Shown here in pieces: positions 4,526 to 13,025 of a stretch of 16,137 nt of DNA. Both the position numbers and the translations under genes were made by a program. The notes under the pieces are model-generated. The model searched no databases, had not been told where the DNA came from, and saw only the letters and a list, made by a program, of their open reading frames with translations. How positions within the stretch are numbered: position 1 is the first letter of the stretch; every line of letters begins with the position of its first letter. The DNA lies in contig CANRCS010000011.1 of NCBI GenBank assembly GCA_947629195.1, positions 1 through 16,137 on the forward strand. The letters run 5' to 3'. Origin of the DNA: an uncultured Bacilli bacterium. Lineage in GTDB: Bacteria > Bacillota_I > Bacilli_A > RF39 > UBA660.

Positions 4526-7333
4526 GCTTAATTCTCTTTTTAAAAATTGTCCTGTATAACTATTTTCCATTTTACTTATTTGTTCAGGTGTTCCAACTCC
4601 AACAATATTACCACCTAAATCTCCACCTTCTGGTCCTAAGTCAATTATATAGTCTGCAACTTTTATTACATCTAAATTATGTTCTATAACTATAACTGTA
4701 TCTCCATTATCTACAATATCATTTAAAATTACTAATAATTTTTTTATATCGTCAGAATGAAGTCCTGTTGTTGGTTCATCTAATATAAATAATGTTTTAC
4801 CAGTAGGTTTCTTTTGTAATTCTTTAGCCAATTTTACACGTGCTGCTTCACCACCTGATAATGTAGGTGCTTGTTGTCCAAGTTTAATATAAGATAGACC
4901 AACATTTTTTAATACTTGTAATTTATGTTTAACTTTAGGAATATTTTCAAAAAATTCTAATGCTTCTTCTACTCTCATTTCTAAGACATCATATATACTT
5001 TTACCTTTAAATTTAATATCTAATGTCTCTCTATTATATCTAGTTCCTTTACAAACTTCACATGGAACATATACATCAGGTAAAAAGTGCATTTCTATTT
5101 TCTTGACACCATCCCCACGACATGCTTCACATCTTCCACCTTTTACATTAAAAGAAAATCTACCCTTATCATAACCACGAATTTTTGCTTCTTTTGTATT
5201 TGTAAATACATCCCTTATATCATCAAATACTCCTGTATATGTAGCAGGATTACTTCTTGGTGTCCTTCCAATTGGTGTTTGTGATATATCTACAACTTTA
5301 TCTACGTTTTCTAAACCTTTAATAGTTTTAAATTTTCCAGGTTTTTCTTTAGTATTATATATATTGCTTGCTACTGCTCTATATAATATTTGATTTATTA
5401 AAGTAGATTTACCACTACCACTTACTCCTGTAATACAAGTAAATGTTCCTAATGGGAATTTTACATTAATTTTCTTTAAATTATTTTCTTCTGCTCCTTT
5501 AATTTCTATATATTTACCATTACCTTTACGCCTTTTTTTAGGAACTTCTATTCTTTCTTTACCACTTAAATATCTTCCTGTAATACTTTTATCATTTTTC
5601 ATTACTTCTTCAACAGTACCACATGCGACAACATTACCACCTTCTCTTCCTGCTTTTGGTCCAATGTCTACTAAATAATCGCATGCAAGCATAGTATCTG
5701 TATCGTGTTCTACAACTATTAAGGTATTACCTAAATCTCTCATTTCCAGTAATGAATTTATTAGTTTTTCGTTATCTCTTTGATGAAGCCCAATACTAGG
5801 TTCATCTAAAACGTATAAAACTCCAGTTAGTTTTGAACCTATTTGCGTAGCTAGACGTATTCTTTGAGCCTCTCCACCTGATAATGTACCCGCACTTCTA
5901 TTTAAGGTTAAATATTCTAATCCAACATTTTTTAAAAATGATAATCTATTTACAATTTCTTTAATAATTAAATCTGAAATTTCTTTATGTTCTTTACTTA
6001 ATTTTATATTTAAGAAGAAATCTAATAAATCTCTTATACTCATAGTTGTTAAATCATAAATACTTTTTTTATTTATAAGAACATTTAAAACTCCATGTTT
6101 TAGTCTCGCACCTTTACATGTTGGACAAGTTTGTTCAACCATATATCCCTCTATCCAATCACGTATCCATCCACTACTTGTTTCCATATATCTTCTTTGA
6201 AGGTTATTAATTACTCCCTCATAGTAATCATTATTGTTAAATATATTCCCACTTTTAGTTTTAAATCTAATTGGTATAATATCTGGGCTACCATATAATA
6301 CTATATTTTGTTCTTTTTTGGTTAATTTTTCAAATGGTAAATCCATATCTATATTGTAATAGTCACATGCACATTTTAATCTTTTATAATACATATTTTC
6401 AGAATCTGATGATAATGATGTAATCGCACCATCATTAATACTTATACTTTTATCAGGTATTACCAAATCTACATCTACATTAAGTTTAATTCCTAGTCCC
6501 TTACAATCTTCACATGCTCCATATGGCGCATTAAATGAAAATAGTCTAGGCTCTAATTCTGGAAGTGAGTAATCACATTCTGGACAAGCAAAATGTTCAC
6601 TCATAACTATCTCTTTATCACCGACAATTTCAATTACTACTTTTCCATTAGCTAGTTTTGTCGCAGTTTCTAATGCTTCATATAATCTACTTCTTGTATC
6701 TTCTTTAATAATTAATCTATCAATTATTACTTCTATATTATCTTTTTTATTTTTCTCTAAAATTATATCTTCACTTAAATCATAAGTTTGTCCATTAACT
6801 CTAACTCTTACATATCCATCTTTTCTTAACTTTTCAAATAAATCTTTATGTGTACCTTTTTCACCATGTACAATAGGTGCCATAACTATTAATTTAGTAT
6901 TTATTGGATATTCCAATATTTTATTAACCATTTCCTCTATACTTTGAGATGAAATTGGTTTTTTATGGTTTGGACAATATGGAATACCAATTCTAGCATA
7001 TAAAAGTCTTAAATAATCGTAAATTTCTGTAACTGTCGCAACTGTACTTCTAGGATTTTTATTTGTAGTTTTTTGGTCTATACTTATTGATGGTGATAAT
7101 CCTTCTATACTATCTACATCAGGTTTTTCAGTACCACCTAAAAATTGTCTTGCATAGGCACTAAGAGATTCTACATATCTTCTTTGACCTTCTGCATATA
7201 TAGTATCGAATGCTAATGACGATTTACCACTACCACTTACTCCTGTCATTACAGTTAATTTATTTTTAGGAATTTCTAAATCTATATTTTTTAAATTATT
7301 TTCTCTTGCTCCTTTTATAATAATCTTATCCAT
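4520..7333 (-). CDS. uvrA: UvrA, excinuclease ABC subunit A
   Basis: UvrA is the damage-recognition ATPase of nucleotide excision repair; as a dimer it loads UvrB on damaged DNA in the cytoplasm. 937 residues from the ATG at 7333, the usual length. Visible: first Walker A GVSGSGKS (about 31-38), first zinc module CPEC...CEDC (about 250-280), first ABC signature LSGGEAQRIRL (near 490), second Walker A GVSGSGKST (near 637), second zinc module CEAC...CEVC (about 735-762), second signature LSGGEAARVKL (near 830). All key residues look intact. A GTG at 7342 is in frame but forms part of the AGGTGA ribosome site (7339-7344), so ATG is preferred. uvrB and uvrC are not adjacent. I see no LexA box at its promoter. 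Confidence 0.98.
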   Translation of the reverse strand: MDKIIIKGARENNLKNIDLEIPKNKLTVMTGVSGSGKSSLAFDTIYAEGQRRYVESLSAYARQFLGGTEKPDVDSIEGLSPSISIDQKTTNKNPRSTVATVTEIYDYLRLLYARIGIPYCPNHKKPISSQSIEEMVNKILEYPINTKLIVMAPIVHGEKGTHKDLFEKLRKDGYVRVRVNGQTYDLSEDIILEKNKKDNIEVIIDRLIIKEDTRSRLYEALETATKLANGKVVIEIVGDKEIVMSEHFACPECDYSLPELEPRLFSFNAPYGACEDCKGLGIKLNVDVDLVIPDKSISINDGAITSLSSDSENMYYKRLKCACDYYNIDMDLPFEKLTKKEQNIVLYGSPDIIPIRFKTKSGNIFNNNDYYEGVINNLQRRYMETSSGWIRDWIEGYMVEQTCPTCKGARLKHGVLNVLINKKSIYDLTTMSIRDLLDFFLNIKLSKEHKEISDLIIKEIVNRLSFLKNVGLEYLTLNRSAGTLSGGEAQRIRLATQIGSKLTGVLYVLDEPSIGLHQRDNEKLINSLLEMRDLGNTLIVVEHDTDTMLACDYLVDIGPKAGREGGNVVACGTVEEVMKNDKSITGRYLSGKERIEVPKKRRKGNGKYIEIKGAEENNLKKINVKFPLGTFTCITGVSGSGKSTLINQILYRAVASNIYNTKEKPGKFKTIKGLENVDKVVDISQTPIGRTPRSNPATYTGVFDDIRDVFTNTKEAKIRGYDKGRFSFNVKGGRCEACRGDGVKKIEMHFLPDVYVPCEVCKGTRYNRETLDIKFKGKSIYDVLEMRVEEALEFFENIPKVKHKLQVLKNVGLSYIKLGQQAPTLSGGEAARVKLAKELQKKPTGKTLFILDEPTTGLHSDDIKKLLVILNDIVDNGDTVIVIEHNLDVIKVADYIIDLGPEGGDLGGNIVGVGTPEQISKMENSYTGQFLKRELSK

Positions 7334-7351
7334 GTCAATCACCTGTTTGAT

Positions 7352-7360
7352 ATTATACCA
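7352..7360 (-). promoter_or_regulatory. uvrA promoter, extended -10
   Basis: TGGTATAAT on the minus strand (TATAAT at 7352-7357) with only a poor -35 (TACAAA, 7375-7380, 17-base spacer). The transcript would start about 12 bases before the start codon. Confidence 0.55.
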
Positions 7361-7401
7361 CTATTAACGGTTATTTTGTAGAAAAAAATAATAAAATGTT
7401 G

Positions 7402-7407
7402 TATGAT
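7402..7407 (+). promoter_or_regulatory. -10 element of the acetyltransferase operon
   Basis: TATGAT at 7402-7407, with a TAGAAA (7379-7384) at 17-base spacing as a possible -35. It leads directly to the ribosome site at 7415. Divergent from the uvrA promoter within 74 bases. Confidence 0.4.
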
Positions 7408-7425
7408 AATTTATAGGTGAGAGAT

Positions 7426-7926
7426 ATGAATTTGGATAATGTTAAGACAGAGAACTTTACATTTAAAAAATATAATTCTAAAAATAAAAACCATTTAAAT
7501 TTATTAAGAAATATCGCAAATGATAATCTTACACAAGATTTTTTTAGTGAATGGAAAGAACTATTATTTTCTAATGATGATTTTACTTATGGATATATTG
7601 TTGAAAAAGATAATGATGCAATAGGTTTAATAACAATAAATGAAATAGATGATAGAAACGTAGTTTTTTCACATGTTATTTCTCCACAATATAGGGGTAA
7701 TAGATATAGCAGTTTAATAAAAAAAGAATTATATGATTATATTTTTAAAAATAACCTTTTAGATAATATAATTTGTTATATTAGATGTGATAATAAAAAC
7801 AGTATAATCAGTATGTTAAAATCTAAACCAGATTCTATTGAAAAAGATATTGATAATATGTTTAAAGTGACATATAAAAATAAATATGTAAGTAAGGATA
7901 GTGATTACAATGGAAAGAAGAGATAA
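7426..7926 (+). CDS. GNAT-family N-acetyltransferase
   Basis: 166 residues from the ATG at 7426, which has AGGTGA (7415-7420) five bases upstream; a GTG at 7417 lies inside that site. The fold pattern is GNAT: a central strand GYIVEKDNDAIGLITINEI (about 56-74), then VFSHVISPQYRGNRYSSLIKKEL, with the acetyl-CoA loop QYRGNRY (88-94), and a later NNLLDNIICYIRCDNKNS strand-helix. It would transfer an acetyl group from acetyl-CoA to an amine; the substrate cannot be read from the sequence. Its 3' end overlaps the dCMP deaminase gene by 17 bases, so they are probably co-transcribed, but no known pathway joins them. Confidence 0.75.
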   Translation: MNLDNVKTENFTFKKYNSKNKNHLNLLRNIANDNLTQDFFSEWKELLFSNDDFTYGYIVEKDNDAIGLITINEIDDRNVVFSHVISPQYRGNRYSSLIKKELYDYIFKNNLLDNIICYIRCDNKNSIISMLKSKPDSIEKDIDNMFKVTYKNKYVSKDSDYNGKKR

Positions 7927-8398
7927 AATTAATTATTATTTGGATATTGCAGAGACGGTATTAGAAAGAGGAACTTGTTTAAGAAGAAAATTTGGATGTG
8001 TAATTATTAAAAATGATGAAGTTATTTCAACAGGATATGTAGGAGCTCCTAGGGGTAGAAAGAACTGTTGTGATTTAGGATATTGCGCAAGAGAAAATCT
8101 TAATATTCCAAGAGGTGAAAGATATGAAATGTGTAGAAGTGTCCATGCAGAACAAAATGCAATTATATCAGCAGCAAGAAAAGATTTAATAGATTCTACA
8201 CTTTATTTAGTAGGAAGGGAAGCTAAAACAGGAAAATATGTTGAAAATGCTAGACCATGTATACTTTGTAAAAGGTTTATTATAAATGCTGGTATAAAAG
8301 ATGTTGTTATTAGAAATACAAAGAATGATTATGAAGTTATTGATGTAAATGAATGGATTAATAACGATGAAAGTTTAGAAGGTGTCTTTGGATATTAA
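7910..8398 (+). CDS. Deoxycytidylate (dCMP) deaminase
   Basis: Zinc enzyme of the cytidine/deoxycytidylate deaminase superfamily, converting dCMP to dUMP, the thymidylate precursor. 162 residues from ATG 7910; a GTG at 7901 is in frame but further from the AAGGAT site (7894-7899) than is sensible. Motifs: HAE (79-81, zinc His and catalytic Glu) and PCILC (116-120, zinc Cys), plus the family's GYVGAPRG loop (substrate side) and a CC-x4-C group (53-59) where this family often has a second zinc. The ComEB-type enzymes of Bacillota match this build. It overlaps the acetyltransferase gene by 17 bases and is followed by a bidirectional terminator at 8488. Confidence 0.92.
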   Translation: MERRDKINYYLDIAETVLERGTCLRRKFGCVIIKNDEVISTGYVGAPRGRKNCCDLGYCARENLNIPRGERYEMCRSVHAEQNAIISAARKDLIDSTLYLVGREAKTGKYVENARPCILCKRFIINAGIKDVVIRNTKNDYEVIDVNEWINNDESLEGVFGY

Positions 8399-8489
8399 AA
8401 TAAAACTGTTAATATGTTCTTGTGGAGATAATGGATATACCACATTTGAAATTCCTATAGAAAAAATAAAAATTAACATATTAAATTAA
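8388..8489 (+). CDS. Possible 33-residue small ORF after dCMP deaminase
   Basis: A TTG-initiated frame overlaps the end of the deaminase gene by 11 bases and runs to a TAA at 8487-8489, just at the terminator stem. AGAAGGTG lies about six bases before the TTG. The peptide contains CSCGDNGYTTFEIPIEKIKI, which looks more protein-like than random AT-rich sequence (C-x-C, no Lys/Asn runs). There is no ATG. It could be a real small protein, the decayed end of a longer gene, or chance. Confidence 0.25.
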   Translation: MDIKIKLLICSCGDNGYTTFEIPIEKIKINILN

Positions 8490-8523
8490 AAAATTTTATC
8501 ATTATTTGATGATAAAATTTTTT
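8488..8523. terminator. Bidirectional terminator between convergent genes
   Basis: Perfect 15-bp stem, arms 8488-8502 (AAAAAATTTTATCAT) and 8509-8523, loop 8503-8508. A-rich and T-rich ends make it functional both ways, for the dCMP deaminase operon (plus) and the restriction endonuclease (minus, stop at 8526). Confidence 0.85.
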
Positions 8524-8525
8524 AA

Positions 8526-9266
8526 TTATTCTTCTTTAAATCCTTCATAAGTACTAAATACTAATAAAAACATTGATTTTATTATATCAGAATCAATTTT
8601 TTTAAATTGATCAAAAACGATATTTTTTTGGTTTTCATCTCTCATAACTTTTTTAATAACTATATCTAATTGTTTTGGTAAATTATCACATATCATTTTA
8701 AATGCATTCTTTATACCAGTAACTTCATAATAAAATTTATCAATTGATACTCTTCTTATTCTTTCATTAGTATTACCATGTATATTCCAAATTTTATTTT
8801 GACTTTTTTTAGCAATAATTTCTACTAAATAGCAAGTAGCATCTGGTTCATCACGTAATTTATTTAACATTTTATTATAAACGTTATTTGATGAATCATC
8901 GTTCATAGTATTGTGTTTATTTTTCATTTCTACATAAATTTTTTCTCCATTATTAGGATTAGTATATATTACATCAAACCCTTGTTTAGGGACTTCACAA
9001 TTTTTAATATATTTAAACATATTTTGATTAAAATATCCAATAGTATTAGAGTTAGTTCTATCTATTTGTCGATTTATTTCATCTTCAATTAAAGTCTCAG
9101 GTGATTTATTATATACTTTCATATCAAAAATTAATTTAATAGGATCTATTAAATTACTATTAAATTTTACTAAATCAACAGATTTAATAGCATTAAAATA
9201 TTCTTTTACAGCATTTTCAATGTTTAATTGAAAATCTTCTTCGGTTATAAAAGGAATTTCCCACAT
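8526..9266 (-). CDS. Type II restriction endonuclease, Eco47II/Sau96I family (GGNCC)
   Basis: 246 residues, close to the usual family length. The nuclease centre is the PD-(D/E)xK type: GFDVIYTNP (D98) followed by YVEMKNKHNTMN (111-122), with E113 and K115; the VEMKNKHNTMN run is diagnostic of the Eco47II/Sau96I family, whose characterised members cut GGNCC. It would cleave unmethylated invading DNA. The gene follows the methyltransferase gene, sharing one base (TAATG) with AAGGTG seven bases upstream, so it is translated by coupling and only after the methyltransferase, the safe order. It is much more AT-rich than its partner (about 18-20% G+C in sampled lines). Exact specificity is inferred from family. 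Confidence 0.88.
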   Translation of the reverse strand: MWEIPFITEEDFQLNIENAVKEYFNAIKSVDLVKFNSNLIDPIKLIFDMKVYNKSPETLIEDEINRQIDRTNSNTIGYFNQNMFKYIKNCEVPKQGFDVIYTNPNNGEKIYVEMKNKHNTMNDDSSNNVYNKMLNKLRDEPDATCYLVEIIAKKSQNKIWNIHGNTNERIRRVSIDKFYYEVTGIKNAFKMICDNLPKQLDIVIKKVMRDENQKNIVFDQFKKIDSDIIKSMFLLVFSTYEGFKEE

Positions 9267-10282
9267 TATACCACACCTTCATTTAATGCGTTTAATATTG
9301 ATTCCCCAACACATTTAGCTAAATTTACAGGGACAGCATTACCAATTTGTTTGTATATTTCGTTCATTTTTCCCGCAAATTGCCATTCATCTGGAAACGA
9401 TTGAATTCTAGCATATTCTCGAGTTGTCAATGGTCTACTTTCATCAGGATGACATCTATCAGTTTGTTTCATCATTGGTGAACAAGTAAGAGTAAGTGAT
9501 GGTTCATTCCAAGATAATCTTCGTGCAATTCCGGTTCTACCTCCACCCATATAGTAGCATGATTTCATATAATCTTTTGCTATTTCTTCTGGCAAATCTC
9601 TCCAACATCCACCAGGGGGAACTAGATCAAATACTTTTTTCTTAGATTCAGGGTATTTTGCTCCAATTGATTCTGGAACATTTTGTAAAACATCTTTTAA
9701 AACTGGCTTATAATCATGTGGTAGAGGATATTCAAATTTCACTTTGTCTTTTAAATCTTTTCTTATACCAATAATAACAACTCTTTGCCTTTTTTCTGCA
9801 ACTCCATAATCCCATGCATTTAAGACTTCCCATTGAACATTATAACCAAGTTCTTCAAATACATCTATCATTGTTTGAATTGTTTTGCCGTTATCATGTG
9901 TAGTTAATCCTTTAACATTTTCTGCTATAAACATTTTTGGTTGAAGCTGTTTTAAAAAATCAGCATAATAGTAAAACATAGTTCCACGGATATCATCAAA
10001 ACCAAGTTTTTTCCCAGCATAACTAAATGACTGACATGGATAACCACCTGATACTAAATCCAGTTCTCCTTTTTTTAAATTAAACTCTTTTAATAAATCT
10101 CTTTTGGTAAACTCGACAACATCTTCTTCTAAAACGTTCCAATGCGGTCTATTTATTCTTAATGTTTCACAAGCTACATGATCTATTTCTACCAATGCTA
10201 TTTCTTCAAAACCTGCTTGCTCTAAGCCTAGTGCCAACCCACCAGCTCCAGCAAATAGTTCAATACATTTCCTTTTTTTCAT
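9266..10282 (-). CDS. DNA (cytosine-5)-methyltransferase, predicted GGNCC
   Basis: 338 residues from the ATG at 10282, nine bases after AGAGAGG; an ATG at 10291 abuts that site. All main m5C methyltransferase motifs are present: I FAGAGG (10-15, AdoMet), IV GGYPCQSF (catalytic Cys83), VI ENV (122-124), VIII EKRQRVVIIG (about 164-173), IX in the SRPLTTREYARIQSFPDEW region (about 283-300), X QIGNAVPVNLA (312-322). The target-recognition region between VIII and IX carries GGGRTGIARRLSWNEPSLTL and the CSP-x7-RCHPDE segment typical of GGNCC/GGWCC enzymes. It protects host DNA from the neighbouring endonuclease. Sampled lines are 32-35% G+C, well above flanking genes, a sign of transfer. Confidence 0.95.
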   Translation of the reverse strand: MKKRKCIELFAGAGGLALGLEQAGFEEIALVEIDHVACETLRINRPHWNVLEEDVVEFTKRDLLKEFNLKKGELDLVSGGYPCQSFSYAGKKLGFDDIRGTMFYYYADFLKQLQPKMFIAENVKGLTTHDNGKTIQTMIDVFEELGYNVQWEVLNAWDYGVAEKRQRVVIIGIRKDLKDKVKFEYPLPHDYKPVLKDVLQNVPESIGAKYPESKKKVFDLVPPGGCWRDLPEEIAKDYMKSCYYMGGGRTGIARRLSWNEPSLTLTCSPMMKQTDRCHPDESRPLTTREYARIQSFPDEWQFAGKMNEIYKQIGNAVPVNLAKCVGESILNALNEGVV

Positions 10283-10324
10283 AGTGAACATCCTCTCTTA
10301 CCAAAAGTCTTATTCTTTAAAAAC

Positions 10325-10333
10325 ATTATAGCA
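10325..10333 (-). promoter_or_regulatory. Methyltransferase promoter, extended -10
   Basis: TGCTATAAT on the minus strand (TATAAT 10325-10330), about 43 bases before the start codon at 10282. No good -35 at 17 bases. The remaining gap up to 10428 shows no clear terminator for the upstream ylmH gene, so some read-through into this operon is possible. Confidence 0.6.
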
Positions 10334-10428
10334 TATTTTGATTAAATATTGTTAAATTATTTTAATAGGAATTTATTCATGAGAGATATTTCAACATATT
10401 TCTTTCTATTTTAAATTACCTTCTTATT

Positions 10429-11184
10429 TTATATATACTTATCAATTTTTATAATTATATTTTTCTTTTTTGTAGTTTTTTCAATACCCCTATAAATATA
10501 TTTACCATATTTATTTATAGAAAATACATCATTATCCTTTAAAATAACACTTCCCTTATCTAGATAATTATAGTTTAATAATACTTTATTTTTATTTATT
10601 AATTTTTTTACATCTTCTCTACTTTTATTTATAAGTTTAGATATTACAACATCAATTCTATTACTAGGAACACTAATAGTTAATTCTTCAAATCTTTTAG
10701 TTTCTATATGGACATCATTTATACTGACTTCTTCGATATCAACCTTATAATTTTTAATTTCTAACATATTATATTTTACAAAATCTATCAAATTATTATC
10801 TAAAAATATATATGCATTATTTCTATCAATTAAAATATCACCAAAATAATGTCTATTTATTCCTAATGAAAATAAAGTTCCTAAATAGTCTTTATGTTCT
10901 AATTTGTGTGAACAATATACTTTTATACAACCTATATTTACATTGTCAGTATTTCCAAATACAATTATAGATTTCTCACAATATTCATGAGGTTTATACA
11001 CTATATAATTTTTATATACTTTATTTAATATGGATAGTACTATAGTTAATTCTCTATTATCTACAAATTGTGAATAGGTAGTTTTGCCAGTTTTTAAAAA
11101 TATTTTATATTTATCTAGTATCGTGGAACATAACATTTTATCTTCTTTGTTTGTTATGTTTTTTAATAATTCTATATTGTTCAT
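10429..11184 (-). CDS. ylmH: YlmH-like S4-domain RNA-binding protein
   Basis: 251 residues, about the length of YlmH. Residues 101-119 (LGTLFSLGINRHYFGDILI) are the family hallmark, and about 172-233 form an S4 RNA-binding domain (SVPSNRIDVVISKLINKSREDVKKLI, then a GSVILKDNDVFSI closing segment). YlmH is usually coded in the sepF-ylmG-ylmH division cluster and in Bacillus subtilis can act as an RqcP-like factor on obstructed 50S ribosomes. Here it is outside that cluster, coupled to a cell-wall amidase: the two share one base (TAATG) and GGA within the amidase end serves as ribosome site. The N-terminal part is poorly conserved by eye but full length. Confidence 0.85.
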   Translation of the reverse strand: MNNIELLKNITNKEDKMLCSTILDKYKIFLKTGKTTYSQFVDNRELTIVLSILNKVYKNYIVYKPHEYCEKSIIVFGNTDNVNIGCIKVYCSHKLEHKDYLGTLFSLGINRHYFGDILIDRNNAYIFLDNNLIDFVKYNMLEIKNYKVDIEEVSINDVHIETKRFEELTISVPSNRIDVVISKLINKSREDVKKLINKNKVLLNYNYLDKGSVILKDNDVFSINKYGKYIYRGIEKTTKKKNIIIKIDKYI

Positions 11185-12935
11185 TATTTTCCTAAATAGC
11201 TTGCAGTTGCATTACCAATAGTAGTTCCAATTAACTCAATATTATCTACTATCCATTTTGCATCATTTTTATTGTCATGGAATGCTACTTCAATTAACAC
11301 CCCATTATGAACTGACCTTGGGCTAATTTCATATAATCCACCCATTATAGAACTGTCTTTAATTCCCCTATTTGCTTTTTTGTCATAATATATATCCATA
11401 ACTGCATTTTGTAATACTCTAGCAAATTCCATTTGTTTTATGCATGTACTATCAAAATACCATGTTTCAACTCCATGTTGACTACCTGCTCTATCTAGTG
11501 AGCTTGCATTAGAGTGTATTGCTAGATGAAGACTAATATCTTTTTTAGAAGAATCTTTTACTACTTCTTCTAATGTCATATTTGGATTATTTCTATATAC
11601 TTTAACACCTCTTTGTGTTAATACTTTTTCAGTATAATCTGCAACTTTATTCATCATTTCACGTTCTGTTGTGTATCCTACACTTGCTACTCCAAAATTT
11701 TTATATTGTGTTGATGGACTTAAATATATAGAATTAGATTTATCATATACTCTATAATTAAATTCTGATATATCACTATCATACATATTTTTTCTTATTG
11801 CAATTGCTTTTATTGTCATATCATTATCCACTTTAATTCCATCAGTATATTTTAAACTATTTATTGTTGGTGTTTGTCCATTGGTTGTGTAATATATATC
11901 TGCATCCATTGTATTACTTGATAGTCTTATATAATCACCTTTATGAATTAAATTTTCATTATAATCAGTAACAACTTTTTGAGCATCTTCTTTTTCTTTT
12001 GTCGTAAATGTTGTTGTAATAGTTTTTTCAATATTTCTATCTAAATAATTGACTGCTTTTATAGTTAAATTATAAGTAGTATTTTCTCTTAATGTTGTTA
12101 TATCAATACTTTTACTTTTATTTATTACATTTTCATTTTCAAAAATTACATTATTATATTCATCACTTAAACTCATGTAATAATTAGTTGCGTTATTGCC
12201 ACCATCAAAAGTAATATTAAAATCATCCCATCTAACAGAATTTTTGTCTGTTGGATATGTTACCTCAATATCTGATATATTAGGAAGTTCTATATTTATT
12301 TTTGTAGAATCGATTATAATTTCATCATTGTCGATTATCTTGTCTAATTCTAGTTTATATTCACCATATAATACTTCTAATATACTTTTTGGAATTATAA
12401 CTTCATCGTCTTGTATATGTTTTTTAAATAATGTTTTATCATCTTTTTTAAGTAATATATAATAACCTTTAAAATCATCTTTTTCATGATGTAGTATATT
12501 TAATTTTAAATCTTGATTATTTATAATACCATTTTTTAATTCTTTTTTTTCTATCGTAGGATTTGACCATTCTGTCTCATATAAATCTGGGGCTTTTAAA
12601 CTATTCCCATTTTTGTCATAAGCCATAACATCTATAATAACTTTTTCATCTGTTTCTACATTTATTGTATTAATATTAATACTTGTATCATCAGTTGTTA
12701 CCGTTTTTAAAAGTTCCATATTTTCGTTTAATACTGCAACTCTATATTTTACTGCATTTTTACTACTAGACCATTTTAATAGGTTTATATTTTCTTTTCT
12801 TTTAACATCTTGTTCAAAGTTAATAATTTTAAAATCAGTTAACTTTTTAGATTCTTTATAAAATACAAATATAGATAGTGAAAGTGCGATTAAAAGACAA
12901 GTAAATAAATACTTATGATTTTTTAAAAACTTCAT
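11184..12935 (-). CDS. Membrane-anchored N-acetylmuramoyl-L-alanine amidase with Fn3-like and CHB_HEX domains
   Basis: 583 residues. About 7-26: signal anchor, no clear cleavage site. Then up to three fibronectin-III-like beta domains (about 35-115, 133-217, 222-313), a chitobiase/hexosaminidase C-terminal-like module (333-395: GDYIRLSSNTMDADIYYTT, then TIKAIAIRKN), and an Amidase_3-type catalytic domain (402-583). Visible catalytic positions: E424 (TTEREM), H474 (AIHSN), E549 (LIEVAFHDN). The usual first zinc His (DPGHGG) is replaced by SPSTQ (406-410), as I recall for a subgroup of clostridial and phage-related amidases. It would cut the bond between MurNAc and the stem peptide outside the membrane. 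Start: AGGTGG just upstream, extended -10 at 12962. Coupled to ylmH. Confidence 0.88.
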   Translation of the reverse strand: MKFLKNHKYLFTCLLIALSLSIFVFYKESKKLTDFKIINFEQDVKRKENINLLKWSSSKNAVKYRVAVLNENMELLKTVTTDDTSININTINVETDEKVIIDVMAYDKNGNSLKAPDLYETEWSNPTIEKKELKNGIINNQDLKLNILHHEKDDFKGYYILLKKDDKTLFKKHIQDDEVIIPKSILEVLYGEYKLELDKIIDNDEIIIDSTKINIELPNISDIEVTYPTDKNSVRWDDFNITFDGGNNATNYYMSLSDEYNNVIFENENVINKSKSIDITTLRENTTYNLTIKAVNYLDRNIEKTITTTFTTKEKEDAQKVVTDYNENLIHKGDYIRLSSNTMDADIYYTTNGQTPTINSLKYTDGIKVDNDMTIKAIAIRKNMYDSDISEFNYRVYDKSNSIYLSPSTQYKNFGVASVGYTTEREMMNKVADYTEKVLTQRGVKVYRNNPNMTLEEVVKDSSKKDISLHLAIHSNASSLDRAGSQHGVETWYFDSTCIKQMEFARVLQNAVMDIYYDKKANRGIKDSSIMGGLYEISPRSVHNGVLIEVAFHDNKNDAKWIVDNIELIGTTIGNATASYLGK

Positions 12936-12961
12936 ACTACCACCTACCTATATTCAAAATA

Positions 12962-12970
12962 ATTATAACA
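12962..12970 (-). promoter_or_regulatory. Amidase-ylmH promoter, extended -10
   Basis: TGTTATAAT on the minus strand (TATAAT 12962-12967), about 27 bases before the amidase start. No convincing -35. Confidence 0.6.
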
Positions 12971-13025
12971 TTTAAAAAATTAAAATACATTTAAAAGGCT
13001 TAATAAATATAGGACTTAACACAAA

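Noticed and set aside
7343..7416. LexA box at the uvrA promoter, expected in many Bacillota
   Set aside because: No GAAC-N4-GTTC-like sequence occurs between uvrA and the divergent acetyltransferase gene.
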